NCBI GenBank assembly: GCA_021372615.1
Contig: JAJFUB010000121.1
Span: 62,001 to 126,000, forward strand
Source: a bacterium
GTDB taxonomy: Bacteria; Armatimonadota; Zipacnadia; Zipacnadales; UBA11051
DNA: 64,000 nucleotides
Direction: 5' to 3'
Part shown: positions 63,856 to 64,000 of the stretch, piece after piece
Layout: every line of letters starts with the position of its first letter
Position numbering within the stretch: the stretch's first letter is position 1
The notes under the pieces: generated by a model
What the model saw: the letters and a program-made list of their open reading frames with translations, nothing else
The model's database searches: none
Told to the model about the DNA's origin: nothing
Translations under genes and position numbers: made by a program

Positions 63856-64000
63856 CTATCGGGGCAGCCCATTGGCTGCGAGCAGTATCGCCTTCTCAAC
63901 AATGCAGCCGAAATGGTCAAGTTCGCTTTGCTTGATCGTCTCGAGGACTTTGCCGTGCTGGACTGCATTGCGCGCTCTGCGCATCCGTTGCCAGGTGAAT
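63856..64000 (-). CDS. C-terminus of a HEPN-domain-type protein, 5' end beyond the window
   Basis: 48 codons are visible before the TAG at 63856-63858. They read RRARNAVQHGKVLETI then DHFGCIVEKAILLAANGLPR. The R-N-x-x-x-H block (RNAVQH) is the catalytic motif of RNase-type HEPN domains, and the end with a helix of small residues and Gly-Leu-Pro is common in their C-termini. The gene is on the same strand as, and 58 bp upstream of, the GH2 gene. Only a fragment is seen, so the full domain content is unknown. Confidence 0.6.
   Translation of the reverse strand, partial: FTWQRMRRARNAVQHGKVLETIKQSELDHFGCIVEKAILLAANGLPR

Noticed and set aside
63902-64000. Plus-strand gene start at the right edge (MVKFALLDRLEDFAVLD)
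   Set aside because: No ribosome site; the opposite strand gives a convincing HEPN C-terminus ending in a stop.

Overview
This is a high-GC (roughly two-thirds G+C) bacterial chromosome segment. No rRNA, tRNA, phage or IS gene is visible. Its content points to an uncultured environmental polysaccharide degrader: secreted right-handed beta-helix proteins, GH2, GH3, DUF4091/GH123-like and GH43/GH130-like enzymes, (alpha/alpha)-barrel sugar enzymes, Gfo/Idh oxidoreductase, URO-D-like protein and a sugar-binding lipoprotein. This mix is familiar from Armatimonadota, Planctomycetota/Lentisphaerota and Hydrogenedentota. I lean towards an Armatimonadota-like lineage, but nothing here is taxonomically decisive. 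GC skew between strands produces many long antisense shadow ORFs, which were discarded.

Layout. 1-8.4 kb: a truncated secreted beta-helix protein, a small secreted beta-sandwich protein and a full beta-helix paralogue, divergent from a fourth secreted beta-helix protein. 8.4-13.6 kb: an Eis-like acetyltransferase, a secreted DUF4091 protein and a Gfo/Idh oxidoreductase. 13.7-20.4 kb: a YtrA-type operon (GntR regulator, ABC ATPase, permease fused to a beta-propeller, second permease, cytoplasmic alpha/alpha-barrel protein) with a palindromic operator at its first start codon. 20.5-23.5 kb: a TIR-HD-eIF2B-like fusion gene translationally coupled to a HAD phosphatase; this is the strongest candidate for an undescribed immune or stress system. 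23.6-27 kb: a secreted beta-helix/degenerate SGNH protein. 27.1-29.5 kb: metF and metV, separated by a HEPN-like gene and a small gene. 29.7-40.8 kb: alpha-2-macroglobulin, sugar-binding lipoprotein and a giant secreted protein. 41-43.2 kb: a lipoprotein, a candidate small RNA with an activator-type promoter, an orphan NarL-type regulator and a membrane zinc-ribbon protein. 43.2-50.3 kb: acetyltransferases, CHAD protein, RdgB, a glycosyltransferase and a membrane STAND-like NTPase with helical repeats. 50.3-56.9 kb: a tight six-gene operon (methyltransferase, beta-lactamase-fold hydrolase, URO-D-like, UbiA prenyltransferase, FmdA-type amidase, alpha/alpha-barrel protein). 57-64 kb: GH3, amidohydrolase, GH43/GH130-like and GH2 genes, and the C-terminus of a HEPN-type protein at the right edge.

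Repeats. At least two families of short palindromic elements occur between genes and also in frame inside coding sequences (ABC ATPase, alpha/alpha-barrel protein, GH2), adding low-complexity peptide inserts. The carbohydrate genes plausibly act together: secreted beta-helix, GH and binding proteins act outside the cell, and GH2, GH3, Gfo/Idh and amidohydrolase enzymes process imported products. The conflict-type genes (TIR-HD, HEPN) sit singly among metabolic genes rather than in one large defence island.
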